DNA of 64,000 nucleotides, from positions 2,914,001 through 2,978,000 of the forward strand of contig OZ271839.1 of the NCBI GenBank assembly GCA_965601825.1, given 5' to 3'. Numbering within the stretch: the first letter of the stretch is position 1; every line of letters begins with the position of its first letter. The notes below the pieces were generated by a model. The model had not been told where the DNA came from. It was given only the letters and a program-made list of their open reading frames with translations, and did not search any database. The translations under genes and the position numbers were made by a program. This stretch comes from HXMU1420-13 sp965601825 (GTDB taxonomy: Bacteria > Bacteroidota > Rhodothermia > Balneolales > Balneolaceae). This document shows positions 17,709 through 27,209 of the stretch, piece by piece.

Positions 17709-19064
17709 TTAGTCCTGTGCTGCGATTGGTTCACCACCTAATGATAGTCGTTCAACCGCTAATTGACCGACACCCGCACCCTGAGTTACTCCATTGTCTG
17801 CAGCCATTCGATAATGAATTCCACCATATAGTCTGCTTACTGCAGCCTCATCAGAAGCTTCAAAAAATGAACTAAAAGGCCTCATAGGTAAACCGTATTC
17901 CATTTCAGTTGTATCTTCGAAATAAAAGTTCTCACCAAACATATTTGTGAGTACTTCTGCTGCTGCTCTTGAGATCACACTATGACCACTCGTGTATTCC
18001 GGGAATGGAGGTGTTTGTAAAAGAGGCATCCAATCTGGATCGATGTGTTGATTGATTACTGTTTCGGGTCTAATCAAATTACTACGGTACTTTTCATCCC
18101 ATGAGCTAATAAATGCATCAAATAAAGCAACTGATGTAATTGCATATGCTTCAGAAGTTCGTGCAAAATCTGAATTAGTTGATCGGGCTGCAATCCCCGC
18201 AATCCCCATCCAATGACCTCCAGGGGTTAGCTTTTTAATAGAGAACATGAAATGACCTCTTAATTGCATTGCAAATGGGTTACAATCCCAAAACTCTGCA
18301 ATTGCAATTTCTTCCTCTGTTAGGTTATTCCCTATTTCATAAACTTCCATAGTTTGTTTAAAGAATTCGCTTCCCTCTTCCATTGAGAATGGAACCGGTG
18401 GTTCAGGCTTGAATTGATCAGCAGCATCCATCACGAACGGTCGAAGTTTATTCCAACTTGGTTCAATGGCATCCATATAAGATGGCGGCGTTGGGATCCA
18501 TCTACCGGGCTCATCAGTTACAGTATATTTCTCCGTTCCACGTGTTTCATTATAGAAATCGGTTTTAGCCCATTCCATCACATGCTGAGCAATTTGACTT
18601 CCATAGTTTTTTGATGCTTCGAATTCTGTTCTAGAAAAACCTGCATCTCTTAATGATTGATATACTGAGTCTCTATACTCTTCCAGCATATCAGTTGAAA
18701 AGATCAGCGCTTCACTTACTTCTAAAAATGCATGTAAGCCGGCAAATTCAGCAACAACATTTGGATCATTTATAATTGGTCCAGCAGTGAATTCATTTAA
18801 CTGGCCTCCAAGTGGTGTGTACATTGGATCATTTAAGGCAATAGCCTCATAAGCAGCTATAGCTGCATATCCGTAAACTCTACTAGCCACCGGCGGTGAA
18901 AAGATATCATGAACCATTATGTTAGTTACACGATGGACTGCGTTATGTAAGAGTTCCGGATCAGTAACTCCAGCTTCTTCCGGGGTTTTTGGCTCCTGAC
19001 ATCCGGAAAACAAAAAAATTGATACTAGTAAAAGTGCACCAAAAGCTGATCGATTTAGCTTCAT
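17709..19064 (-). CDS. Vanadium-dependent haloperoxidase-like / PAP2-superfamily lipoprotein
   Basis: A 451-residue lipoprotein (signal ending VSIFLFSGC). All three motifs of the vanadate/phosphatase pocket are present: K325-x6-R332-P, a TSG-H361 motif in place of the usual PSGH, and S-R411-xxxG-x-H417. This set is shared by vanadium haloperoxidases and acid phosphatases (PAP2 superfamily). Members next to VCBS lipoproteins and SusC/D genes are common in Bacteroidota, but the natural substrate there is unknown. It follows the third VCBS gene by 17 bases in the same orientation, so they are probably one transcript. Whether it oxidises halide or removes phosphate cannot be told from the sequence. 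Confidence 0.8.
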   Translation of the reverse strand: MKLNRSAFGALLLVSIFLFSGCQEPKTPEEAGVTDPELLHNAVHRVTNIMVHDIFSPPVASRVYGYAAIAAYEAIALNDPMYTPLGGQLNEFTAGPIINDPNVVAEFAGLHAFLEVSEALIFSTDMLEEYRDSVYQSLRDAGFSRTEFEASKNYGSQIAQHVMEWAKTDFYNETRGTEKYTVTDEPGRWIPTPPSYMDAIEPSWNKLRPFVMDAADQFKPEPPVPFSMEEGSEFFKQTMEVYEIGNNLTEEEIAIAEFWDCNPFAMQLRGHFMFSIKKLTPGGHWMGIAGIAARSTNSDFARTSEAYAITSVALFDAFISSWDEKYRSNLIRPETVINQHIDPDWMPLLQTPPFPEYTSGHSVISRAAAEVLTNMFGENFYFEDTTEMEYGLPMRPFSSFFEASDEAAVSRLYGGIHYRMAADNGVTQGAGVGQLAVERLSLGGEPIAAQD

Positions 19065-19081
19065 ATCCTTAGTGTGATTCT

Positions 19082-22000
19082 TTAATTCTGTTGATTGTTT
19101 TTAAGTATAATTAGTTCTCCATCATTTTGCTGGATAATTAATCCAGAATCGCCATTCGCAAATAATATTTCTTTGCTATTGCGAATTTCAGCTCCAACAA
19201 GCCTTTCATGTTCGTAGCTGCTATATCCCTCAAATTCAAAATCGCCATTGTTCAATAATACGGTCCCAAAATTTGAGTCATACTTTCCAAAGAAAGGTCT
19301 CACACCGGAGAAATTACCGTTTGCAAATACATCCTGACTTCCATCATTATTTAAATCAGTAATATGGAAATCGTATATAGGAGAAAACTGTGCTTCTTTT
19401 GGAAGTTGATGAATTTCAAATTCACTGTTTCCAAGATTTTCGATGACAACAGATTCAAACATTGTGGCTTCTTTCTGAAGTGATGTATTAATCAATTCTG
19501 AATCGAATAGAGTGTTGAAATCCTTTTGAACAAAGCCAGTATAATCTATGAACTCCCTCTTCATTGAATTCATTTGTTCGAATAATTCATCGACCATTGC
19601 AATAGGATATTCTTTCCCATTCATTTCTCGTGTTATAATCGCATCCCCTCTTCTGTTTGAATCGAAATCATTAACATATAATCTTAACGGAGATTCTAAA
19701 GAAGCAGATAAATATGAATTCAATCCTAGGTTTCCACCCACGATATCTTGATCTCCATCCTGATCAATATCTACAAGCTCAATAGTATTCCACCATCCAC
19801 TTGTCGTTCTTAAAACATCATTTTCTAATAATGAAAAATACGAACTAGTATTACCGCCGTCATTAAGGGATTGATTTTCGATGATGGTAATTGGCATCCA
19901 TTCACCCGCTATTATCAAATCCAAATCACCGTCAGAATCGATGTCTTTCCAATCTGAATCTGTAACCATACCAATATTGGCTAGGATTGGAGATTTAGGT
20001 TCTGTGACTTCTTCGAAATTTCCTTGTCCATCATTTTGGAATAAATAGCTTCTTGGATTTTCCCCATATGAACCCGGGATTGAACTGCTTCCAACAAATA
20101 AATCCTGATCGCCATCATTATCAAAATCCCCAACTGAAACCGTGGAAGAATTTGAATAAGTAATTGGGAAGGTTTCAGACTTCGTAAAAACGCCTGTTCC
20201 ATTATTTATGTAAAGTCGATCTACTAATTCAGTATTTCTACCAATGTGAACCCCTCCTCCACTGGTTATAAATAAATCGGGATACTCATCATTATTTGCA
20301 TCAAAGAACACTGCATCGGTGTCTTCTGAATTGAAATCAGCCTCTAAACCTGGATTCGATAGTTTAGTAAATCTCGAATTTTGATTTTGTATCCAGATTT
20401 CACCTGAGTTCCCATTTGCGTTACCTACAAAAACATCTTCCAGGCCATCACCATTAACATCAGCAACAGCTACAGGTCCACCAAGTGTTGATTGATAATG
20501 TGGAATCAGGCGTTCGAAATCGAAATCGATAAAATCATTTTCAGAGTGATTGAAATTGATTCCTGTTTGATCAGTAACATCAACAAAAAATCTCTCATCG
20601 GTTGTAGGATTGGCATAAATAAATTTTTCTACCGCGAGTGATTGACTAAAATGTACAAGCTTGTTTAAACCAGGATTGGTTTGAATTTGAGTTCTATCAT
20701 CAGGCCAAATGATGCGCACTGAATCAACCACTTGAATTCTACCGAGTCCGATATGCATAACTGGCGATACCGTTGATTGAAATCCCTTTACCGGAGACTG
20801 TTCTATTATCTTCTGATTCTCCCCTGCATAAACATAAATCTTTGCACTAATTCCTGCCGTATTTTTCCCCTCACCCATCAAATGGAACTGAAGATAATTA
20901 CCATCCACTTTAGATTCATTGATCGAGTTATTCTTATATATAAATGCAGGCTGATTCACATTATTCACGATTAAATCTAAATCACCATCATTATCCAAAT
21001 CTGAATAAGCTGCCCCATTCGAATAACTATCTTCACCTAACCCCCAATCACCGGACAAATCAGTAAAAGTAAGGTCTCCATTATTTCGAAATACTGCATT
21101 AGGAATTTGCAGCTGTGGCATTTTTTGAACCAGTTTCAAGTTTTCCGGATCGATACCGATCTCTAACGAAGCTTGTACATCAGAACTTGAAATAAACTTG
21201 ATGTAATCGAGATCGTTTGGTCTTCGATAGATTCCATTTGCTATATAAAAATCTCGATATCCATCATTATCTAAATCTGCAAGAAGCCCACTCCAACTCC
21301 AATCAGTAGCTTCTATACCTGCCAAATATCCTATTTCACTATAAATTGGATTTCCATTGCTGTTCGTCCCAACATTTAATTGAAGCATGTTTCTGGCGTA
21401 TTGAGGATAATATCCGTAATTCTCTTTTATGCGAGCTATTTGATAGGTATCTCCACCGCCTGACTTTTTCAGTATTTGCTCATCGAATGGAAGCATATCG
21501 GTAGTCACAATTTCATTTTTACCATCATTGTTGATATCACCAATATCTACACTCATGGTAAACTGACTTATATGCTGAACACTTTCTCGAATTGATTCTT
21601 TAAAGGTTCCATTTTTTTGATTGATGTAGAGATAATCATCCTCATGAAAATCATTGGCTACATATATATCCGGCCAACCATCTTCGTTAACGTCACTAAT
21701 AGTTACTCCAAGACCAAACCCTAATGCACTACTGAAAATCCCTGCTTCTTCACTTACATCTGTAAATACATCACCATCATTTCTGAATAGACGATCACCG
21801 GACTTTGGATCCACTCTTTCCCGGGTTTGAACCGGTGCATATGAATAAATGGAATGGACAGAATGATTTAATTGAAAAAGATCCAGATCTCCATCTTTAT
21901 CAAAATCTAAAAAAGCTGCTTGGACAGAATAGGCCTCTAAATCCAATCCATAATCTTTAGCTTTCTCAGTGAATGTTCCGTCCTGGTTATTTTCAAAAAA

Positions 22001-22429
22001 TTGATTCTTTCCTGTTCGAGTTAGGTAGTTCACATTACTAACAAAAATATCCAACCAACCATCGCCATTTAAATCAACCATGGCTACGCCAGTAGACCAA
22101 CTTCCATCTTGATGAATAATACCTGAAGATTGAGTTACATCTTCAAATCTAAAATCACCCTGATTTAGATAGAGTTTATTCTCATTTTGATTGGAGGTGA
22201 AAAAGAGATCGTCAAGCCCGTCATTGTTTACATCACCAGCAGCAACTCCCCCACCATTGTAGAAATAGAGATAATTCAAAAAGTTGAAAGTAGTGTCTTC
22301 CACCAGTGTATTTTCGAAATCAATTCCGGTGTGAGAAACCAACATTTTTGTAAACCGAGTATCTGATGAGCACGCAGATAAAATCAATGCAATGCCCAAC
22401 AAATATAAAACCACGATCCGCTTGTGCAT
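19082..22429 (-). CDS. VCBS/FG-GAP repeat and ASPIC/UnbV surface lipoprotein, copy C
   Basis: A 1,115-residue lipoprotein (signal ending GIALILSAC), homologous over its whole length to copies A and B. Calcium-loop blades include NNDGLDDLFFT, DLNGDGWLDIFVS, DLDNDGDLDLIVN and DFDNDGDQDLFVG. The ASPIC/UnbV segment is at about 550-610 (GFQSTVSPVMHIGLG...VRIIWPDDR). Unlike A and B it is AT-rich throughout, with no compositional break, so it shows what the ancestral C-terminal half probably looked like. It sits between the DUF3078 gene and the haloperoxidase-like gene. A cell-surface binding or scaffold role is presumed from the family. Confidence 0.85.
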   Translation of the reverse strand: MHKRIVVLYLLGIALILSACSSDTRFTKMLVSHTGIDFENTLVEDTTFNFLNYLYFYNGGGVAAGDVNNDGLDDLFFTSNQNENKLYLNQGDFRFEDVTQSSGIIHQDGSWSTGVAMVDLNGDGWLDIFVSNVNYLTRTGKNQFFENNQDGTFTEKAKDYGLDLEAYSVQAAFLDFDKDGDLDLFQLNHSVHSIYSYAPVQTRERVDPKSGDRLFRNDGDVFTDVSEEAGIFSSALGFGLGVTISDVNEDGWPDIYVANDFHEDDYLYINQKNGTFKESIRESVQHISQFTMSVDIGDINNDGKNEIVTTDMLPFDEQILKKSGGGDTYQIARIKENYGYYPQYARNMLQLNVGTNSNGNPIYSEIGYLAGIEATDWSWSGLLADLDNDGYRDFYIANGIYRRPNDLDYIKFISSSDVQASLEIGIDPENLKLVQKMPQLQIPNAVFRNNGDLTFTDLSGDWGLGEDSYSNGAAYSDLDNDGDLDLIVNNVNQPAFIYKNNSINESKVDGNYLQFHLMGEGKNTAGISAKIYVYAGENQKIIEQSPVKGFQSTVSPVMHIGLGRIQVVDSVRIIWPDDRTQIQTNPGLNKLVHFSQSLAVEKFIYANPTTDERFFVDVTDQTGINFNHSENDFIDFDFERLIPHYQSTLGGPVAVADVNGDGLEDVFVGNANGNSGEIWIQNQNSRFTKLSNPGLEADFNSEDTDAVFFDANNDEYPDLFITSGGGVHIGRNTELVDRLYINNGTGVFTKSETFPITYSNSSTVSVGDFDNDGDQDLFVGSSSIPGSYGENPRSYLFQNDGQGNFEEVTEPKSPILANIGMVTDSDWKDIDSDGDLDLIIAGEWMPITIIENQSLNDGGNTSSYFSLLENDVLRTTSGWWNTIELVDIDQDGDQDIVGGNLGLNSYLSASLESPLRLYVNDFDSNRRGDAIITREMNGKEYPIAMVDELFEQMNSMKREFIDYTGFVQKDFNTLFDSELINTSLQKEATMFESVVIENLGNSEFEIHQLPKEAQFSPIYDFHITDLNNDGSQDVFANGNFSGVRPFFGKYDSNFGTVLLNNGDFEFEGYSSYEHERLVGAEIRNSKEILFANGDSGLIIQQNDGELIILKNNQQN

Positions 22430-22505
22430 TTAAATAATTTGAGAGGATTTCCTTAGTCGTCTGGTTAACTAAAATAGTGATTGGAGAATATTAAATAAAT
22501 GAAAA

Positions 22506-23471
22506 TTAGAGGAGTTCGATATTTAAACCTACTGATATAGCTTGTCGCATTTGGAGCTTATTACTTACATCGTCATCATACATTATCTCGAATTGAATAA
22601 TTGTTGAGAGAAAACTATTCAATTTTCCGGTAAGCTCATTTCTGAAAATTAAATCCGTTCTACGAATGGGTAGAAATAAATTCGTAAATGTGGTTATTTC
22701 TGCTGAATAGTTGAAGGTTTCTGCGAAATCTTTATCCAAATTAATCGCCACTGTTAAACCTCCCTCCGAGCGAATATCTTCGTCTTCATCTAGGCCATAA
22801 AATTGATCTAAGGAATCGACACGAACAAAGGTTTGTCGCAAACCCAAACCTACCTGTCCGGATGCCCAGTCTTCCGGTTGATAAGAAAAGCCTATCGATT
22901 CTGTTAAATAGCCCGGTGCCCAAAAAGCAGATACCACTTCTTCGTTGTTGTCATCAAAACCTTTCACAAATTGTGTTCTCAAATCCAATTCGACGAAGGC
23001 ACTTACTTTATCGGTTCCAAGAAAATAATCTACTTTGTTTCTGATATTAATTAAATCGGCAGTCTTTCGGGAATCGTCTCCATCTAACCAGGTTTGGCCA
23101 AGTTGAAGATTCACACGAATTGAGTTGGATAAATATTTTCCTGTGTAACGAAGTCTTCCTAGTGTAGAACCGGTGATAGCAATTGTATTCACCCCACCCT
23201 GACTCCAATTTCTATAACTGGCTTGATTACCCGTGATATTTAATATCCAGGATTTAGTCCAAAAATTTGTTTGAGCTGTATCAGCGTCAGTTGAAATCTC
23301 TTGCTCATCCTTTTCGGCATAAAACTTAGAACGCTGTTCAATTAATAATTCTCGGACTTCCGCTTCTCTAGAAGACTGAAATGCAAATAATTCGATAGCC
23401 GAAATTGCAAAGAAGAATAAAATGAGTAGAAGCTTTTTGATGACCAATCCATTGAGTTTCAGAGCAACCAA
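22506..23471 (-). CDS. DUF3078-family outer-membrane protein
   Basis: A 321-residue protein with a signal peptide (KKLLLILFFFAISAIELFAF). The diagnostic block is W-I-L-N-I-TGNQASYRNWSQGGVN (about 75-95), followed by alternating aromatic strands of a barrel and a C-terminal aromatic/Leu strand (VGLNIELL). DUF3078 proteins are outer-membrane proteins of unknown function found across Bacteroidota. It is upstream of VCBS copy C with a 76-base gap, and a common promoter is possible. The exact start is uncertain: GTG/ATG candidates lie within the first nine codons. Confidence 0.75.
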   Translation of the reverse strand: MVALKLNGLVIKKLLLILFFFAISAIELFAFQSSREAEVRELLIEQRSKFYAEKDEQEISTDADTAQTNFWTKSWILNITGNQASYRNWSQGGVNTIAITGSTLGRLRYTGKYLSNSIRVNLQLGQTWLDGDDSRKTADLINIRNKVDYFLGTDKVSAFVELDLRTQFVKGFDDNNEEVVSAFWAPGYLTESIGFSYQPEDWASGQVGLGLRQTFVRVDSLDQFYGLDEDEDIRSEGGLTVAINLDKDFAETFNYSAEITTFTNLFLPIRRTDLIFRNELTGKLNSFLSTIIQFEIMYDDDVSNKLQMRQAISVGLNIELL

Positions 23472-23547
23472 ATATACGTCACTGATTGATAAGATGTCTT
23501 CATTTGCACATCGTTTCAGAACAATCCAGATGATTAAAATGAATGAA

Positions 23548-24210
23548 CTAGATGGTATTCAAAAAGCTATGCAAATCGGTATCAGTATCCAGATCAATTT
23601 TTTTACGAAGGCGTGATCTACTGATGTAAACACTTGAAGGCTTGATATTCAGTAATTCAGATATCTCTTTAGAATTGAGTCCGATTCTTATGTAAGTAGC
23701 TAAGCGGATGTCGTGTGTTGTTAACTCTGGAAATCTTTCTATCAGATTTTTGGCAAAGTCTTCATGAAGTTCATCCAACTGAATTTCAAATGTACTGTCT
23801 TGAGAATATTCAATGGTTTCCAGCATTCCATGTATTTCATTTGATAGCCTACTTATAGTTGCCGGATTCTTGAGCATTTCATTGCATTTAGCTTTTAGCG
23901 TTGTCAAAAGCTGCGTTTGTTCTTCATGCTCTTTCGCAATTTTGGCTAGCTCAATAGTTTTAGATTTCAGCTGATCATTTAAATCTTGAATCTTTTTATC
24001 GCTGATTTCTTTCTCTTTTGATGTAGGTGCTGGATCTAATGAATTAGATTGGTTAACTGAATTTTTGAGCTCACTGATATGACCTAATTGTTCTTTTCTC
24101 AACCTTAGAATAGAAATTATCAGGTAAACTGAGAAAGCGAGACTAAGAATCAATAAAACGAAAAGCAGAATACTAAATTCGCTACTTATGCTATAAAAGG
24201 GCTGATCCAT
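23548..24210 (-). CDS. Membrane-tethered LuxR-type HTH regulator
   Basis: A 220-residue protein with an N-terminal transmembrane helix (about 13-35, ILLFVLLILSLAFSVYLIIS), a long charged coiled coil (about 38-115), and a C-terminal GerE/LuxR-type helix-turn-helix (about 155-215, LTTHDIRLATYIRIGLNSKE then ISELLNIKPSSVYISRSRLR). The HTH resembles the C-termini of large TPR sensor proteins of Bacteroidota, but here the sensing TPRs are absent. It probably acts at the inner membrane, and its target is unknown. It lies just downstream of the terminator closing the glycan operon and upstream of DUF3078, and could control either neighbour. Confidence 0.7.
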   Translation of the reverse strand: MDQPFYSISSEFSILLFVLLILSLAFSVYLIISILRLRKEQLGHISELKNSVNQSNSLDPAPTSKEKEISDKKIQDLNDQLKSKTIELAKIAKEHEEQTQLLTTLKAKCNEMLKNPATISRLSNEIHGMLETIEYSQDSTFEIQLDELHEDFAKNLIERFPELTTHDIRLATYIRIGLNSKEISELLNIKPSSVYISRSRLRKKIDLDTDTDLHSFLNTI

Positions 24211-24278
24211 TTATTTTGTTGGATGACATTAATTGAGCCAAAACGTATCAATGGTCTTAAACTTATGAGACTCAGCCT

Positions 24279-24319
24279 AATAATAAAACAAAAGCCGACT
24301 CAATTGAACCGGCTTTTGT
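24279..24319 (-). terminator. Intrinsic terminator closing the glycan operon
   Basis: On the minus strand ACAAAAGCCG and CGGCTTTTGT form a 10-bp stem with a 12-base loop, followed by a T-rich tail (TTTTATTATT). It starts about 22 bases after the stop of the T9SS protein gene at 24342 and ends the long operon that begins near 40577. Confidence 0.85.
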
Positions 24320-24341
24320 AAAAAAGTTATGTGAAAAGAGA

Positions 24342-26198
24342 TTACTTAATAAGCATCATTTTCTTCACCTGGATGTTATTTCCAGAAACTAGTTTGTACA
24401 TGTACACACCTGATGCAAGATTAGAAGCATCAAGAGTTGCATTGTGCGCACCAGCTGATTGGAATCCATCAACTAAAGTCATCACTTTCTGACCCTGTAG
24501 GTTATACACTTCAAGAGTCACATCCGCAGCAGCTGGGATAGAATAAGAAATGTTTGTAGTTGGGTTGAAAGGATTAGGATAGTTTTGATCTAGCTTAAAT
24601 CCTTCTGGGATTTCAGTGATTTCGTTGCTAGTTGCAGGATCTTTATATAGATAAATATTGTCATACCAAACGTTCGTCACATTGGCTGTTGTAATACCAA
24701 TTTGTGCAACGTCACTTCTAGTCAAAGAATTAGCAACCGGAGCAACTAATGCGGTAATATCAACATCAACTGATACCCAAGCATCTGCTACTAATGCAGG
24801 AGTAGATCCACCATTAATATTAACCTCTAGAGCAGATGCTTCAGCACTTCCACCACCAAAATCAACTAATTTTACATTGAAAACATCACCTGTCAAGTCG
24901 GTATCATTAGTATAAAAATCGAAATGAATATGAGTAAATGCAGATAAATCTTGTTTATTACCACTGAAATCGATTCCATGACAGTCAATGCCTGGATTCT
25001 TTTGCCAAACATTATCACTTCCAATTTGGATTGGAGTAACTGCGGCTCCGCCACACCATCCAGCATCGATGTTATTAACGGCAAAATTAGTGTAAGCATC
25101 GCTATAAATAGAGAAAACATCTTCAGCATTTCTAGCTGGTGGAGTTGGTGCTGCAGTTGTAGGAGGCACTACCATACCTCCTCCTCCACCACCACTTCCA
25201 GAAGCAGTGAATGTTAGATCGTCAATTAAGACTGTTCCACCATCCCCAATATTTGCACCTGGAGATACTACAACTTGTAGCTTTACGAAATTAGCAGCTC
25301 CATCAACAGCGGTATGCTCAAAAGTTAGAGTAGAAAAACCAGAGTCATTGATATCAGCATTGATAGAAGCTTTATTTTGCGTATTTCCGGGGCCAACTTC
25401 GGTTAGCATTGAAACATTTGCTGCTGTTAATCCTTCAGATTTAACAGAAACAGAAACGGTAACATCAGTTGCACCACCAAAATCTTGTCCACCAAATACT
25501 TTCTCAACAATGTATGCTTTTCCAACTGCTTCAGAGTTTGTACCACCCCAACGCATTGCACCAGAACCGCCTACACCAGCAGTTGCATCGTGATTAAATG
25601 TAACTTCACTTGGGCTAGTTGTAGCATTAGCTGCTTGTGTCCATCCATCAACAGAAGTAGCAGCATCAAAATTTTCAACTACTGTAGGAGCAGCAGCAGG
25701 TGCGGCAACTAGAGTAACATTATCAATTACAACTATCCCTAATGCTCCAGCAAGATCGAACAATACACGGCTATCAGCGCCACCGAAACCACTCGCTGTT
25801 AATGGAACAGTATAAGTTTGAGTTGTACTAGTTATAGTAATTGTTTCAGTAGCTGCAGACCACGGGCTAATATTTAAACCAATACCAGCAACAATTGTTC
25901 TTGAACCTGTTGTTGCGTCAGTGGAAGCTTCAAAAGTGAGTAAATAATCCGCGCCTTGAGTGATAGGAACAACCTGGCTCAGATTAACATCGCTTGCAGC
26001 AGCTCCTGTTGACTGAATATCCGCAAAAAAGAAGGTGTTACCACCAGCAGATTGAGTTGGGACAGTACCGCCTCCAAAATTAACAAACCAATTTCCGGAT
26101 GTAGCTGCCTCAAAGTCCCCGTTGGTTAAAAGGTTAGTTTGTGCAAAAGCGGCTGTCGAGAACGCAAGCAGCACAAAGATTGATAGAATATTTTTCAT
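24342..26198 (-). CDS. T9SS-secreted multi-domain carbohydrate-binding protein
   Basis: A 618-residue non-catalytic protein. It has a signal peptide (to about residue 19), a CBM4/9/16-like domain (about 22-170, starting NLLTNGDFEAATSGNW and ending VVIDNVTLV), and a second beta-sandwich (about 172-330, VENFDAATSVDGWTQ...VLIDDLTFT). A Gly/Pro-rich linker leads to a third binding module (about 350-525, DVFSIYSDAYTNF...VWYDNIYLYKD), and the protein ends in a type A C-terminal sorting domain (about 528-618, LDQNYPNPFNPTTNISY...YMYKLVSG). The last domain directs export and surface anchoring through the type IX system. The third module recurs in the lipoprotein at 35987-37384. It is the last gene of the glycan operon and probably presents substrate to the GH enzymes. 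Confidence 0.85.
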   Translation of the reverse strand: MKNILSIFVLLAFSTAAFAQTNLLTNGDFEAATSGNWFVNFGGGTVPTQSAGGNTFFFADIQSTGAAASDVNLSQVVPITQGADYLLTFEASTDATTGSRTIVAGIGLNISPWSAATETITITSTTQTYTVPLTASGFGGADSRVLFDLAGALGIVVIDNVTLVAAPAAAPTVVENFDAATSVDGWTQAANATTSPSEVTFNHDATAGVGGSGAMRWGGTNSEAVGKAYIVEKVFGGQDFGGATDVTVSVSVKSEGLTAANVSMLTEVGPGNTQNKASINADINDSGFSTLTFEHTAVDGAANFVKLQVVVSPGANIGDGGTVLIDDLTFTASGSGGGGGGMVVPPTTAAPTPPARNAEDVFSIYSDAYTNFAVNNIDAGWCGGAAVTPIQIGSDNVWQKNPGIDCHGIDFSGNKQDLSAFTHIHFDFYTNDTDLTGDVFNVKLVDFGGGSAEASALEVNINGGSTPALVADAWVSVDVDITALVAPVANSLTRSDVAQIGITTANVTNVWYDNIYLYKDPATSNEITEIPEGFKLDQNYPNPFNPTTNISYSIPAAADVTLEVYNLQGQKVMTLVDGFQSAGAHNATLDASNLASGVYMYKLVSGNNIQVKKMMLIK

Positions 26199-26265
26199 AA
26201 TATTTGAATTTTTAAGATTGTAGCTAAGAGTTATAATTCTAAGATTTAGCGGTTAGTGTTTTAGT

Positions 26266-27171
26266 TTAAAATTTCAGTTCATTGTTGGCATCCCAAACGC
26301 CCCAATAAGCGCCTACATCACCTTCAGATCCAACTTTCCAGGATTCATCGAAAGAGGAGAAATACATGACTTCAACATCTTCATCTTCTGCCCAAAGGTT
26401 AGTATTAATGAAATACTTCATAGCATTGTCATTTGAAGGCTGTGCACCTCCTAGACCTTCACCTTGGCTTGGCCAACCAGTTTCAGTAATGATCACTTTT
26501 TTGCCATTACCAGCAGCTTTTGCCTGATAATACATTTGGCGCATATGCTGTAGTGAATCATTGAAATGAGTTCCTTCCCAATATGGATAACAATTACAAA
26601 GAACGACATCACAAATTGCTGTTAAATCTGGATGCACAGAAAACTCATAATAAGCATCAACGTAGCCAACGGTTGCATCCGGCAATTCTGCTTTTACCCG
26701 ATTAATATAATCGATTAATTGTTCTTTGCTAACGTCATTTCTGTAGAGAACCTCGTTACCAACAGCGATGATATCTGCATATCCTTTTTTGGCAACATCG
26801 ATAAGATTTTGAATCTCAATTTCATTCTTTTCTAAATCTCCACCGATCCATGCTCCAACCATGGTCTTCATGCCCATTTCTTTGGCTACTTCAGGAATTA
26901 ATTCATTTCCTTCGGTACAAGAGAACGTTCTGATCCACTTTGAGTGCTTGCTAAGAATTTTCATTCTTCGCTCGATTTGCTCTCGTGGAATGATATCACC
27001 TGGCTGCTGACCTTCTTCATAAAGGCTAAAGCAAAAACCATGAATACCACCATTTAAAACTTCATAAAACAGGTTTTTTATTTCTTCATTTGAAAGTTCA
27101 TCGATATAACTGAGTTTTGAGATTAACTCAGATCGTTTGAACTTCATGAAGGTTTCTTCTCTGTAAGACAT
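26266..27171 (-). CDS. Cytosolic GH17-family beta-1,3-glucanase or transglycosylase
   Basis: A 301-residue enzyme without a signal peptide. The clan GH-A barrel has the acid/base E140 in IIAVGNEVLYR and the nucleophile E230 in VIITETGWPSQGEG, the paired GH17 signatures. The small size and lack of extra domains resemble intracellular bacterial GH17 enzymes that trim or transglycosylate short beta-1,3-glucan chains. Placed between the GPH symporter and the secreted CBM protein, it probably acts on imported oligosaccharides together with the phosphorylase. Whether it is exo-, endo- or transglycosylating cannot be read from the sequence. An alternative start is the Met at residue 9. Confidence 0.8.
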   Translation of the reverse strand: MSYREETFMKFKRSELISKLSYIDELSNEEIKNLFYEVLNGGIHGFCFSLYEEGQQPGDIIPREQIERRMKILSKHSKWIRTFSCTEGNELIPEVAKEMGMKTMVGAWIGGDLEKNEIEIQNLIDVAKKGYADIIAVGNEVLYRNDVSKEQLIDYINRVKAELPDATVGYVDAYYEFSVHPDLTAICDVVLCNCYPYWEGTHFNDSLQHMRQMYYQAKAAGNGKKVIITETGWPSQGEGLGGAQPSNDNAMKYFINTNLWAEDEDVEVMYFSSFDESWKVGSEGDVGAYWGVWDANNELKF

Positions 27172-27209
27172 ACTCTTTATTGTATACTATTAGTAGTTAT
27201 TTGTATTAA

